Source: Bacillus sp. RO2
Lineage (GTDB): Bacteria; Bacillota; Bacilli; Bacillales; Bacillaceae_I
Length of the DNA stretch: 64,000 nucleotides
Assembly: GCF_012911845.1 (NCBI RefSeq)
Contig: NZ_JAAXCU010000026.1
Location: 1-64,000, forward strand
Direction: 5' to 3'
Shown: piece by piece, positions 27,000-37,272 of the stretch
Layout of the letters: each line of letters opens with the position of its first letter
How positions within the stretch are numbered: the stretch's first letter is position 1
Made by a program: the position numbers and the translations under genes
The notes under the pieces: generated by a model
Told to the model about the DNA's origin: nothing
The model's input: the letters and a program-made list of their open reading frames with translations, nothing else
Databases searched by the model: none

Positions 27000-27191
27000 A
27001 TGGAAGAGACAAAAGCTACAAACGTTCAAGTTGGAGATACCATTCAAATTAATAAAGGCACAAAAAAAGGGAGTAAAGGCACCGTTATTGTTGTTAGAGA
27101 CAGCTCTGTGATCGTTGAATTAGGTAAAAATCCTAATACAGGAGAACCAATTCGTACTGTCATAAACCATAAGAACTATAAAGCTTTATAA
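27000..27191 (+). CDS. ykvS: YkvS-like DUF2187 family protein
   Basis: 63 residues with a KOW-like beta-barrel pattern: VGDTIQINKGTKKGSKGTV, then VIVELGKNPNTGEPIRTVINHKNY. It closely resembles B. subtilis YkvS as I recall it. Function unknown; the KOW-type fold suggests nucleic-acid or ribosome contact (inference). AAAGGTGG lies nine bases before ATG 27000. It is convergent with the SleB-type hydrolase gene, and in B. subtilis ykvS and ykvT are neighbours too. Confidence 0.85.
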   Translation: MEETKATNVQVGDTIQINKGTKKGSKGTVIVVRDSSVIVELGKNPNTGEPIRTVINHKNYKAL

Positions 27192-27200
27192 ATATAAAGA

Positions 27201-27228
27201 AAAAGACACCGGACATCCGGTGTCTTTT
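27201..27228. terminator. Bidirectional terminator between ykvS and ykvT
   Basis: AAAAGACACCGG (27201-27212), loop ACAT, CCGGTGTCTTTT (27217-27228), followed by more Ts. Symmetric flanks serve both converging genes. Confidence 0.92.
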
Positions 27229-27238
27229 TTAAGGTGAA

Positions 27239-27826
27239 TTACTGTGCAAATACGTGGTTTCCGATTGTCTTCGTTACTTTTCTTGTGCGGATCCACTCAT
27301 CACTTGTTTTGTCTGGATTAAAGAAGTAAAGTGAGTTGTTGCCATCCCCTCGGAATGCAATAGCTTCTTCAACTGCTTTTTGTGCTTCCTCATCCGCTGC
27401 CTTATCAATCTGACCGTTTCCTACTGGAGAGAATTGGTATACTCCACCTGGACTCGTTTCATAGACTACTTCCTTAATGGAGTCAGGGAATTGGTCACTA
27501 TCAACTCGATTTAAAACAACTGTTGCCACAGCAACTTTTCCTTCATACGGTTCTCCTTTTGATTCCGCATGTACAAGGCGTGCCAATAATTCTTTCTCTT
27601 TCTGTGATACTTTCTCTGGAAGCTGTAATGCTTCTCCAGGGAAAATAAGGTGATTGTTTTTATTGTTTAATTCCTTCATTTCCTTAACGGAAACTCCGTA
27701 CGTTTTACCTATATTCCAAAGCGTATCGCCAGATTTTACTTTATGTGAGCCAGCTGCTTGTGCATCAAATCCAGTTCCTGCAAATAATGCCACAGCTGCA
27801 GTAGAAATTGCAATAAGTTTTTTCAT
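27239..27826 (-). CDS. ykvT: LysM + SleB/CwlJ-type cell wall hydrolase (YkvT-like)
   Basis: 195 residues. Signal peptide 1-25 (cleavage near AQAAG), one LysM peptidoglycan-binding domain (about 27-70: HKVKSGDTLWNIGKTYGV), then a hydrolase_2 (SleB/CwlJ) domain with ARLVHAESKGEPYEGKVAVATVVLNRV, the catalytic Glu lying in HAESKGEP. Such enzymes are lytic transglycosylase-like cortex hydrolases. ATG 27826 is chosen because AAGGAGGAA lies eight bases upstream; an in-frame start 36 bases earlier lacks this. Confidence 0.9.
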   Translation of the reverse strand: MKKLIAISTAAVALFAGTGFDAQAAGSHKVKSGDTLWNIGKTYGVSVKEMKELNNKNNHLIFPGEALQLPEKVSQKEKELLARLVHAESKGEPYEGKVAVATVVLNRVDSDQFPDSIKEVVYETSPGGVYQFSPVGNGQIDKAADEEAQKAVEEAIAFRGDGNNSLYFFNPDKTSDEWIRTRKVTKTIGNHVFAQ

Positions 27827-28054
27827 AAAAAAATTCCTCCTTGTGTTGTGGATAATCATCAACTCTCGGACGCTCTAAGAAATATCCTAACAAGTATATA
27901 CAACTATTTCACTGTATAAATGTTGGCATGGGATGATATATATTGTAGATATTACCTACTTTTCACAATTAAGAGGATAATTATGGGATTAAGGTGGGAA
28001 AATAAGTTCATTACGCCAAGTATAACCTAATCCAAATTGATGGGAGATGTTGTA

Positions 28055-28507
28055 TTGCGCTACATAGCAAAGTATCCGACAGCAGTTCACAGCTTTATTC
28101 TATCCTTGATGTTAATCCAAGGAACCTATCAAATGTTGCAAGCTCATTACGGAAGGGGAGTAACACAGCTCTCCATAGGTATGATAATCTTGTTTTCCTA
28201 TTTCATTCGATATGAGATAAAATTGGACGAAACAAGAGTACATTACGAAATACGGTTTGTAGGTCATACGTTTTATTCGAGAAAAATAAATGCCGGTGAT
28301 ATAAGGAAAATAGTCTTTAAGCGAGTGGGATGGTCAGCAATGGGAGCATTCATTTATACAGATAAATTTTTCCCCATCCGATTAATAAATTTTAAACCTG
28401 ATAATATGTATGATCAATTACTTATGTATGGGAAGAAAAACGGAATTTCTGTCATAAGTAGGGAAGATCTGGTACAGCAAAAAGGGAATGTCACAAAAGA
28501 AAGCTGA
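28055..28507 (+). CDS. Hypothetical membrane protein, ~150 aa
   Basis: I do not recognise the family. Two hydrophobic segments (about residues 10-28 and 36-52) are followed by a soluble beta-rich part: EIKLDETRVHYEIRFVGHTFYSRKI, then DIRKIVFKRVGW and FFPIRLINFKP, which resembles a small membrane-anchored PH-like domain. TTG 28055 is chosen because GGGAG is eight bases upstream; TTG 28037 and ATG 28040 are alternatives. Convergent with the methyltransferase gene. Confidence 0.65.
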   Translation: MRYIAKYPTAVHSFILSLMLIQGTYQMLQAHYGRGVTQLSIGMIILFSYFIRYEIKLDETRVHYEIRFVGHTFYSRKINAGDIRKIVFKRVGWSAMGAFIYTDKFFPIRLINFKPDNMYDQLLMYGKKNGISVISREDLVQQKGNVTKES

Positions 28508-28536
28508 AGCATACATAAGTAGCTCCAGCTTTTTTA
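28501..28536. terminator. Intrinsic terminator overlapping the 28507 stop
   Basis: AAGCTGAAGC (28501-28510) pairs with GCTCCAGCTT with one mismatch, then TTTTTT. It covers the stop codon and borders the convergent gene's end. Confidence 0.75.
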
Positions 28537-29235
28537 TCGTTGTGCTCGAATTATACTTAATTCAATATGTTCCTGGGATTCATAAGTTAGCTTCTCATGT
28601 TGATGCATCAATTCAAAATACATATCTTCTATTACTTCAGAAGGGTTCATTTCGGGTTCAGATAGCTCCAATTTTCCCAAGGAGAGAGGAGAGATTTCTA
28701 CCTTCTTAAACCCATGTTCTTCAAGAGACTTTTTCCAGTCATCTTTACTAAATATATAGGGCATATTGTAGAAATGTTTCATTCTGTCTTCCAATTCACT
28801 CTGCAATGTACCTTTCTTCGTCATCTCAAACGCTAACAGAACTCCATCCTCGTTGAGAAGTCGAACCACTTCCGGAAGAGTTTTGTTTGTATCAGTAAAA
28901 GATAGAACTGATTCAGAGAGTATAAAATCAAAACTGCTATCTCTAAATTCTGTTTCTTCAATATCCATTTGTAGGGCAGTTATCCCTGCTTGATGTTCTG
29001 CAAATCGATTGTTGGCTTTCTCAATCATAATTGGATGATTATCTATGGGTGTAATATCTACATTCATAGCATTTAAAAATAAAGACGTTTGTCCTGTTCC
29101 ACACCCAATTTCAAGTAGCTTTTTCTCTGAAAGATTTTCTTTTAATAGGATGGTTTTGGTTAGCTCCAAACCTCCAGGATGAGCACCGCCAATTCCAAAC
29201 AATGCTAATAAATCTGTATATGGTCTATTGTTCAT
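28534..29235 (-). CDS. Class I SAM-dependent methyltransferase
   Basis: 233 residues with a Rossmann methyltransferase core: motif I LLEIGCGTGQTSLFL (near residues 41-55), the acidic residue of motif II in VDITPID, and FILSESVLSF as motif IV. The N-terminal extension contains FGIGGAHPGG, seen in several Bacillus methyltransferases of unknown substrate. GAGGTG lies upstream of ATG 29235. No neighbouring gene suggests a substrate. Confidence 0.85.
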   Translation of the reverse strand: MNNRPYTDLLALFGIGGAHPGGLELTKTILLKENLSEKKLLEIGCGTGQTSLFLNAMNVDITPIDNHPIMIEKANNRFAEHQAGITALQMDIEETEFRDSSFDFILSESVLSFTDTNKTLPEVVRLLNEDGVLLAFEMTKKGTLQSELEDRMKHFYNMPYIFSKDDWKKSLEEHGFKKVEISPLSLGKLELSEPEMNPSEVIEDMYFELMHQHEKLTYESQEHIELSIIRAQR

Positions 29236-29338
29236 TCATTTTTCACCTCATCTAATCATATGAAGGAACAGTTGTGTTTGTTCATTGAGAAAAGATGAGG
29301 TAAAATAGTTGAGAGATAATGGTGGAGGTGCAAAGCAA

Positions 29339-29542
29339 ATGATACATAATTCTTGGGATAAAAAAGAAACTGTACAGCATGTTAAGTGTGTACATACAGA
29401 TGCAAAAAAATATCTAGTGAGCAATATGCTGACTGTTGGAAAAACGTACGAAGTGAAAAATGAAACGGAAGAATTCATATTCGTAAAAGACAACAGCGGC
29501 CACATTGGTGGATATTATAAAACCTATTTTGAAAAAGCATAA
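29339..29542 (+). CDS. Small DUF6501-like protein, 67 aa
   Basis: 67-residue cytoplasmic protein beginning MIHNSWDKKETVQHV, with a beta-strand pattern SNMLTVGKTYEVKNETEEF and KDNSGHIGGYYKTYFE. It looks like the small Bacillus proteins I know as DUF6501; the domain name is from memory. ATG 29339 lies eight bases after GGAGGTG, and the in-frame start at 29309 has no RBS. Function unknown. A good terminator follows. Confidence 0.7.
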   Translation: MIHNSWDKKETVQHVKCVHTDAKKYLVSNMLTVGKTYEVKNETEEFIFVKDNSGHIGGYYKTYFEKA

Positions 29543-29554
29543 GGAAACGAAGAG

Positions 29555-29584
29555 ACAAGGCGGAAACACGTCTTGTTTTTTTTG
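29555..29584 (+). terminator. Intrinsic terminator after the 67-aa gene
   Basis: ACAAGGCG (29555-29562), loop GAAACA, CGTCTTGT (29569-29576) with one G-U pair, then eight or more Ts. Confidence 0.85.
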
Positions 29585-29650
29585 TATTTTCATTCGTTAT
29601 TTGGATTAGACTTGAAAGATGAGGGGAAAAGAGTAGAGGGGTGACTTTTT

Positions 29651-30763
29651 TTGAGAAATTTTATGTTAACAATAACCTTGCTGTGCACATTTTTAACAGG
29701 TTGTACTCCTTTAGTGGAACCCGAAAATGAAAGTAAAAATGAAGTGCTAGAAACGAACACATCACCTGAAAAAGATGTTGAAAATCAACAATATAGCATC
29801 ACGAATAAAGAAGTAATAGCGACCAATTTAAACATACCTTGGTCTATTGCTAAATCAGGAGATACATTTTTCATTACTGAAAGAACCGGGAAAATTGTAA
29901 AAATAAATAAAGAAGGCATGACAAGGGAAGATATCCAACTGGAAAGACCATTATTGGTCTATGGTGAGGGCGGATTGCTTGGCTTGGAACTACACCCTGA
30001 CTTTCAAAAAAACGGACTCGCGTTTGCCTATCATACATATGGGACTGAAGAGAGAGTAAAGAATAGAATTGTAACATTGAAATATGACGGAACAGAATGG
30101 AAGGAAGCAGGAGTTCTGTTGGAAGACATCGATGGAGCTATTTATCACAATGGCGGACGGATAAAAATTGGACCAGATAACAAGTTATATATAACAGTCG
30201 GAGATGCCAATAAACCCGAGACTGCACAGAACAAAGAACTGATTACTGGCAGCATTCTCCGCATGAACTTGGATGGTACTGTACCTGAAAATAATTCTTT
30301 TCCAGGATCCTATGTTTACAGTTATGGCCATCGTAATCCTCAAGGGTTAGCATGGGACAAAGAAACAGGTGAGATGTATGCATCAGAGCATGGCCCATCT
30401 GCTTTTGATGAAATCAATATTATAAAAAAAGGCAAAAACTACGGTTGGCCAACTTATACAGGGGATGACCATGCTGAAGAAGTAGAACCGCCGCTATTTC
30501 ACTCTGGTACTGATACTTGGGCTCCATCTGGCATTGTTGTTGAGAAAGGAATTCTGTTTGTAGCAAACCTAAGAGGTGAAATGGTGAGAGCTTTCGACAT
30601 TAGCTCCAACCAACAACATGTAATTTGGAAAGATAATGGCCGAATTAGGGATGTGTGGAAGGAGGGGGATTCCATCTACTTTATAACCAATAACACAGAT
30701 GGGAGAGGAAACCCTGTCTCAGAAGATGACCAGTTGATCAAACTGGACCTATCGTTTGATTAA
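29651..30763 (+). CDS. PQQ-dependent sugar dehydrogenase-like lipoprotein
   Basis: 370 residues. A lipoprotein signal with lipobox LTGC (lipidated Cys18) is followed by a polar linker and a six-bladed beta-propeller of the soluble glucose/aldose sugar dehydrogenase family: GEGGLLGLELHPDF, IYHNGGRIKIGPDNKLYITVGD, YSYGHRNPQGLAWD, and EHGPSAFDEINII. The conserved His in GHRNPQG is a PQQ/catalytic residue in homologues. It probably oxidises sugars at the outer membrane face of the cell. TTG 29651 is preferred, as GGGGTGA lies about eight bases upstream and a later ATG would remove the charged start of the signal. Confidence 0.87.
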   Translation: MRNFMLTITLLCTFLTGCTPLVEPENESKNEVLETNTSPEKDVENQQYSITNKEVIATNLNIPWSIAKSGDTFFITERTGKIVKINKEGMTREDIQLERPLLVYGEGGLLGLELHPDFQKNGLAFAYHTYGTEERVKNRIVTLKYDGTEWKEAGVLLEDIDGAIYHNGGRIKIGPDNKLYITVGDANKPETAQNKELITGSILRMNLDGTVPENNSFPGSYVYSYGHRNPQGLAWDKETGEMYASEHGPSAFDEINIIKKGKNYGWPTYTGDDHAEEVEPPLFHSGTDTWAPSGIVVEKGILFVANLRGEMVRAFDISSNQQHVIWKDNGRIRDVWKEGDSIYFITNNTDGRGNPVSEDDQLIKLDLSFD

Positions 30764-30819
30764 CTGGAAAACAATAAGATTTTTAGTTGATCTTTTGCCA
30801 ATATTCTAGGGGGAACAAT

Positions 30820-32247
30820 ATGAAGAACTGGATAAAGAAAAATAAACTTCTGACCATTATACTAATTCTTATCTTAATTATAATACTTACCAGCGTTTAT
30901 CATAGTTATAAGCCATTGCCAGAAGGCGTATCCTTTGAAGGTGATGTCCACTACGTATCTGAGGTAGATTTTCTCTATGATCTTACTTATGGAGACAAGG
31001 ATAACCTTCAAAAGGAACATAAGATATTTGATCGGATTTTTCAAATAATTGATGAAGCAGAAAAGTTTATAGTAATCGACATGTTCTTATTCAATGGATA
31101 TCATGATGGAGAAATGGATTACCCTCCGTTAAGCTCCAACTTGATGGAAAGTCTTATTTCTAAAAAGAAGGAGAGCCCAGATGTAGATATTGTATTCATC
31201 ACCGATGAAATCAATACAACTTACGGGTCACATGAGGCGGAAGAGTTGTCAGTTTTAGAAGATAACGGAATAAGAGTCATCGAGACGAATGTGAAGGTGT
31301 TGCGAGATTCCAATCCGCTATATTCTGGAGTCTGGCGAGTGTTCTTTCAATGGTTCGGTCAAGGTGGTTCGGGCTGGATCAAGAACCCAATGGCAGAAGA
31401 TGCACCTGAGACAACCGTCCGTTCTTATTTGAAACTTTTAAACATAAAAGCAAACCACAGAAAGGTAATTGCGACAGATAAAACAGCCATGATCTCTTCA
31501 GCCAACCCACATGATGCAAGTGGACTGCATTCAAATACCGCCTTTGAAGTTTCTGGTAATATTATTGCTGATATATTAAAAACGGAACAGGCAATCCTTG
31601 ATTTTTCTGGGGGTGGCACTTTACCAAAGTTTACTGGAGAGGAGGAGGAAGGTGACATTGCAGTTCAGCTGTTAACGGAGAGGAAAATATTAAATCATGT
31701 TCTTGAAGAAATAAGAAAATCCAAAGATAAAGAAGAAATCTGGGTAGGGATGTTCTATCTGGCAGAAAGAAAGATTATTGAGGAACTAATTGACGCTGCA
31801 GACCGGGGAGTGACCGTTAATTTAATTCTTGATCCTAATGAACATGCATTCGGCCAACAGAAGATAGGACTTCCGAATCGACCTGTTGCATCAGAGCTGT
31901 TAGAAGAAGGGCAAGGCAATATTGAATTAAAATGGTACAACACCCAAGGGGAACAATACCATCCTAAAATGATCTATTTTAATCGGGCAGAAGAATCCAC
32001 CATTATCGGAGGGTCAGCAAATTTTACAAGAAGAAATCTCTATGATCTCAATTTGGAAACGGATATAAAGATAACTGCCAATAACAACGAGCAAGTAATG
32101 AAGGATATGGATGATTATTTCCTGAGGTTATGGAGTAACGAGGACGAGATATATACCCTCCCTTACGAAACTTATAAAGACGAAATGCCTATCGTAAAAA
32201 AAGCCATGTACCGCCTACAAAAAATATTCAGATTCACAACTTACTAA
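30820..32247 (+). CDS. Membrane-anchored phospholipase D-like protein
   Basis: 475 residues with an N-terminal membrane anchor (8-27) and two PLD domains. The first HKD motif is complete (HRKVIATD, then SSANPHD). The second reads HPKMIYFN followed by GGSANFTRRN, with Asn in place of the usual Asp. Family members include cardiolipin synthases and phosphatidyltransferases; this one has a single anchor instead of the usual two. ATG 30820 follows AGGGGG; the earlier start at 30787 is rejected. Probably follows the sugar dehydrogenase gene on one transcript, as no terminator separates them. Confidence 0.83.
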   Translation: MKNWIKKNKLLTIILILILIIILTSVYHSYKPLPEGVSFEGDVHYVSEVDFLYDLTYGDKDNLQKEHKIFDRIFQIIDEAEKFIVIDMFLFNGYHDGEMDYPPLSSNLMESLISKKKESPDVDIVFITDEINTTYGSHEAEELSVLEDNGIRVIETNVKVLRDSNPLYSGVWRVFFQWFGQGGSGWIKNPMAEDAPETTVRSYLKLLNIKANHRKVIATDKTAMISSANPHDASGLHSNTAFEVSGNIIADILKTEQAILDFSGGGTLPKFTGEEEEGDIAVQLLTERKILNHVLEEIRKSKDKEEIWVGMFYLAERKIIEELIDAADRGVTVNLILDPNEHAFGQQKIGLPNRPVASELLEEGQGNIELKWYNTQGEQYHPKMIYFNRAEESTIIGGSANFTRRNLYDLNLETDIKITANNNEQVMKDMDDYFLRLWSNEDEIYTLPYETYKDEMPIVKKAMYRLQKIFRFTTY

Positions 32248-32313
32248 AACAAGCTGTCCAGATTTTTTGGAAGCCGCTGAAAAACTGAAATATCTTATAC
32301 TTAGTAATTTTTA

Positions 32314-32440
32314 GCTGTGGATTGTAGCAAAAGGCGAAGACTCCTAAGGGAGATAGCGCTAGGTGGAGACCCCGCAGGCGTAGCCGAGGAGGCTCACGTC
32401 AGCCCCTAGGAAAGCGAAGCCATTTGTGGAAATCCACAGC
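32314..32440. repeat. Dispersed intergenic repeat, copy 2, with intact terminal inverted repeats
   Basis: GCTGTGGATT (32314-32323) is repeated exactly inverted as AATCCACAGC (32431-32440), bounding a 127-bp element. Inside are AAGGCGAAGACTCC, GAGACCCCGCAGGCG, GAGGAGGCTCA and GGAAAGCGAAGCC. The interior GC content is far above that of the flanks. This is the best-preserved of three copies. Confidence 0.88.
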
Positions 32441-32500
32441 GGTGTCTGAACAACATCTTATTTTTAGAGATTTTTCCAGCGGATTCAATTATTGGACAGC

Positions 32501-33148
32501 TTATTGTATAGGCAACACATATAACAAAACAAAAAAGAAATGCAAAACAGTCCCGCCTAATACAAAAACATGCCAAACCGCATGATGATACGGAAACGCC
32601 CGCCAAACATAAAAAACTGCTCCTAAACTATAAACAACCCCTCCAGCAACAAGAAAAGCTATACCGCCAGTCCCCACAGTAGAAGTAATATCATTCCAAC
32701 CAAACACCGCAAGCCAACCCATCAATACATAAAGAAGGGTAGAAGCCAAAATAAATCTTTTTACAAAAAACACTTTAAACACCGTTCCCGCTATAGCCAG
32801 GCCCCATACTATTCCAAAAAGTGTCCAGCCTAGGGCACCATCCATAATAATAAGGGTAATGGGAGTGTAGCTTCCCGCAATAAAAAAGTAAATCGATGAA
32901 TGATCTAGAATTTCAAAAACATTCTTAGCTTTCCCCTTAGGCAATGCATGTAATAGGGTAGAGGCTGTGTAAAGCATTATCATGGTTACACCGTAAACGA
33001 TAAAAGTTGTCACATGAAGGGAAGTCCCGTGGATAGCAGAGAACACTATCAATAATACAAGAGCAGCAATACTCGTTAAAATGCCGATTCCATGAGTAAT
33101 TGTATTTGCAATTTCTTCTCCTTTTGAAAAGGTATGTGTTTGAGCCAT
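32501..33148 (-). CDS. Hemolysin III / PAQR family membrane protein
   Basis: 215-residue seven-helix membrane protein of the hemolysin III (YqfA/YplQ-like) family, related to PAQR receptors. Signature elements are SKGEEIANTITHGIG at the N-terminus, LDHSSIYFFIAGSYTP, and the His cluster HHAVWHVFVLGG near the C-terminus, which form a zinc site in PAQR structures. In B. subtilis the homologue is linked to membrane fluidity. ATG 33148 is chosen over 33157 because GTGAG then has workable spacing. Confidence 0.88.
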   Translation of the reverse strand: MAQTHTFSKGEEIANTITHGIGILTSIAALVLLIVFSAIHGTSLHVTTFIVYGVTMIMLYTASTLLHALPKGKAKNVFEILDHSSIYFFIAGSYTPITLIIMDGALGWTLFGIVWGLAIAGTVFKVFFVKRFILASTLLYVLMGWLAVFGWNDITSTVGTGGIAFLVAGGVVYSLGAVFYVWRAFPYHHAVWHVFVLGGTVLHFFFVLLYVLPIQ

Positions 33149-33201
33149 GTTTATCATCTCACTTTTGTTGTTTAATGAATTAAACTAAATTGTTTCTTTC
33201 T

Positions 33202-33231
33202 ATCATAACAACTATAAGTATTTTTTTCCAA
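33202..33231 (-). promoter_or_regulatory. Promoter for the hemolysin III-like gene
   Basis: On the minus strand TTGGAA (33231-33226) and TGTTATGAT (33210-33202), an extended -10, are 18 bp apart. Confidence 0.55.
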
Positions 33232-33239
33232 TAAAAAAG

Positions 33240-33280
33240 CATGTCATGAAAGTGAGATTAACTTTGCATGACATGTTTTT
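33240..33280. terminator. Terminator hairpin beside the TTCGG satellite
   Basis: CATGTCATG (33240-33248) and CATGACATG (33267-33275) pair perfectly with further inner AAGT/ACTT pairing. A runs on the left and T runs on the right allow use on either strand; the minus-strand user would be the AI-2E-type gene ending at 33664. Confidence 0.7.
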
Positions 33281-33358
33281 GGGGGAAGTTCCGGTTTTGT
33301 TGTAATTTTTGTACAAAAAATAGGTGGACACACTCGTTTTGATGAGGGTTTTGAATCG

Positions 33359-33640
33359 TTCGGTCATTTCGAGTCTTGGTTCGGACATTTTTCTCATGGT
33401 ATAGGAGGGGGTTCGGACATTTGAGATGCGTGTTCGGTCAACTTTCAACGACCTTTGGACAAATCAAAATTTCATTCGGTCAATTTTGAGAAAACTTCGG
33501 TCAACTTTGCCAAAACTTCGGTCAAATTCGGACAAAATTTGGTCAACTTTCGAAAAACTTCGGACAATTGGCCCGTTGCCCCCCCCCGACCCGCGTTGAC
33601 CTTCGTTGACCTTCGTTGACCCGCGTTGACCTCCGTCAAA
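33359..33640. repeat. TTCGGTCA/TTCGGACA satellite with CTTCGTTGAC tandem repeats
   Basis: TTCGGTCA or TTCGGACA starts at 33359, 33380, 33412, 33433, 33475, 33496, 33517, 33527 and 33559, with variants TTTGGACA near 33455 and TTTGGTCA at 33538. Most spacings are 21 bp or near multiples (32, 42). A run of nine Cs at about 33579-33587 follows, then four 10-bp units ending in GTTGAC (33591-33630), which carry TTGACC, the complement of GGTCAA. The rest of the 506-bp gap 33158-33663 holds the promoter and terminator listed separately. A 78-codon frame across the left part looks spurious. Confidence 0.85.
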
Positions 33641-33663
33641 CCTTGCCCAAGACCCTACTTATC

Positions 33664-34767
33664 CTATTTATAGAGCGAATCTTCCGTTACTTTTACTTTT
33701 CTAAGTTTGATAAATCGTATTGTATGCAGAACAATTACCTTTGAAACTGCATAAGTTGGTACCGCGAGCAGTAGACCAAGCAAACCTGCAAATTTGCTTG
33801 CGACTAATAAAAGTAAAATGATGGTCAATGGGTGAACATCCAATTTTTTGCCCATAACCTGTGGCGAGATCAAATTGCTCTCAATTTGCTGAACAATTAC
33901 AACTACCAAGAGTACCCATAAGGCCATAATAGGTTCATCAAAAAAGGCTACGATGACACTTGGAATGGTCCCGATAAATGGTCCAATAAAGGGAATCACA
34001 TTTGTAAACATGGCAATTAAAGCTAAGACTAGAGAGTATTCCAGCCCAATAATTAGGAACCCGATATAAATTAAAACCCCAACAAATACACTGACAATAA
34101 TTTGACCTTGAATATAGGAACTTAAAGCAATATCCATATCTTTAAGTACACTTCTACCTTCCCTTTCATGTTGGCGGGGTATTATTTTAATTACTTGATC
34201 GGGTAGTCTGTCTCCATCTTTTAACATGTAAAATAGAACAAATGGAATTACTACCAGTAAAATTAGAAAGCCCGTTATTGCGCTAATCACATTCACTACG
34301 TTTGATCCAAATGCAGTGACATAAGCATTTAGATTATCAGCAAGCTTTGCTGATATTTCTTCCAGAGAAAACATTTCATTCTGCTGAAACCTTGCAACAT
34401 ATTCATTTTCCTGCAATTCGAATGTGTAATCTCTAATATCATTAATAATTTCTGGAGTATTCTTTACAAGACTATTAACCTGTTGTTGTAAAGTAGGACC
34501 AATGAAGAACAATAACAAGGTAATTAGTCCAATAAACATAAGGTATATGCTCAAAATAGCTAACCCTCTTGGAACATATCGAGCAGCAAGGTTTACAAGG
34601 GGTCTAAGTAAATAGTAAAGAACACCTGCAAGTATAATTGGAGCAAATAACGTGCTGATCATCACGGTGAGAGGGGTGAAGATAAAATCTACCAGTGATG
34701 CTAAGAAAATAATTAACAGTATGACAATAATTCCATAGCCAACCTTAAACCACTTCGTTTGCGGCAT
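33664..34767 (-). CDS. AI-2E family transporter
   Basis: 367 residues with about eight transmembrane segments in the AI-2 exporter/TqsA/YtvI superfamily pattern: paired helices, a large soluble region around 90-150 (LQQQVNSLVKNTPEIINDIRD), and the conserved C-terminal block SYIQGQIIVSVFVGVLIYIGF, FTNVIPFIGPFIGTIPSVIVA and SPQVMGKKLDVHPLTIILLLL. Members export autoinducer-2, ions or are Na+/H+ antiporters; which applies here is open. GAGGTGTAGG is upstream of ATG 34767. Confidence 0.9.
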   Translation of the reverse strand: MPQTKWFKVGYGIIVILLIIFLASLVDFIFTPLTVMISTLFAPIILAGVLYYLLRPLVNLAARYVPRGLAILSIYLMFIGLITLLLFFIGPTLQQQVNSLVKNTPEIINDIRDYTFELQENEYVARFQQNEMFSLEEISAKLADNLNAYVTAFGSNVVNVISAITGFLILLVVIPFVLFYMLKDGDRLPDQVIKIIPRQHEREGRSVLKDMDIALSSYIQGQIIVSVFVGVLIYIGFLIIGLEYSLVLALIAMFTNVIPFIGPFIGTIPSVIVAFFDEPIMALWVLLVVVIVQQIESNLISPQVMGKKLDVHPLTIILLLLVASKFAGLLGLLLAVPTYAVSKVIVLHTIRFIKLRKVKVTEDSLYK

Positions 34768-34867
34768 TCCTACACCTCATTCATTCTAAGTTATTAACTT
34801 CATCATTATATAGTTAAAAAGCGAATAATACTAATACGAAATAATGCCAAGAAGGTTTCAGAATTTG

Positions 34868-34897
34868 AAAAAAGCCCTTTTATTCTAAAGGGCCTTT
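34868..34897 (-). terminator. Intrinsic terminator after the ABC-F gene
   Basis: On the minus strand AAAGGCCCTTT, loop AGAATA, AAAGGGCTTTTTT. Confidence 0.88.
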
Positions 34898-34904
34898 AAC
34901 AATT

Positions 34905-36662
<1,758 letters not shown>

Positions 36663-37115
36663 TTAATAGACGTAAATATAAGCCACCATTGGAGGACTAT
36701 GGTGCCCGTTATGGTGTGAATGGGTGGAACAGATTAGTTTATATACTCCGGCTTCATCAAATCGCACATCAATTAGTGTTTCTTCGCCTTTCTTAATTAC
36801 CCCGTTAATATCTGTTCCTTCAATTGAAAACGGATGTTCACTGCCATTTACCCCAAAAATACTTAATGTTATATCTTTCCCTTTTGGTACGGTAATCGTA
36901 CCAGGATCAAAACGGTATGCTTCTATTTCCGTACCATCATCCAATTTCGTCTTAAATTCAGAAGTAATCATATTAAATACCAATTTTTCTTCTTCAGATG
37001 GTTTGCCAGTGGTCGGAACTACCCCTTTATTTACCACATACCATCCGCCTAATCCAGCGATTATACAAAGTACAATCGTAAGAAGAAAGCTTTTCTTTAT
37101 GACAAAGTACCTCAT
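36663..37115 (-). CDS. Membrane-anchored cupredoxin-like protein
   Basis: 150 residues. One N-terminal anchor (8-27), then an extracellular cupredoxin-type beta barrel. Possible type-1 copper ligands are His in GSEHPF and Cys...His...Met in ICSTHSHHNGHHSPPM; the His-rich stretch here is unusual. Related domains occur in cytochrome oxidase subunit II and in small copper carriers. ATG 37115 has GAGG five bases upstream. No oxidase genes are adjacent, so an electron-transfer partner is not evident; a copper-binding or buffering role is also possible. Confidence 0.75.
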   Translation of the reverse strand: MRYFVIKKSFLLTIVLCIIAGLGGWYVVNKGVVPTTGKPSEEEKLVFNMITSEFKTKLDDGTEIEAYRFDPGTITVPKGKDITLSIFGVNGSEHPFSIEGTDINGVIKKGEETLIDVRFDEAGVYKLICSTHSHHNGHHSPPMVAYIYVY

Positions 37116-37272
37116 CAAAACCTCACCCTTTCTTTTGCTTGTCTTTTACTTAAATGTGTATGCAAGGAAAGGGAGAGGGTTGTCTACATTTTTATAAAAG
37201 TAATGATAATTTTAATAACAATGATTTTTGGCGGATATACTAAAAAAATAATCATGGGAGGGGCAAGTCTAA

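Noticed and set aside
28488-28709. 73-codon ORF overlapping the methyltransferase gene
   Set aside because: It lies over a terminator and is antisense to a clear methyltransferase.
33212-33448. 78-codon minus-strand ORF over the terminator and satellite
   Set aside because: It runs through a terminator hairpin and repeats, has no RBS and no family resemblance.
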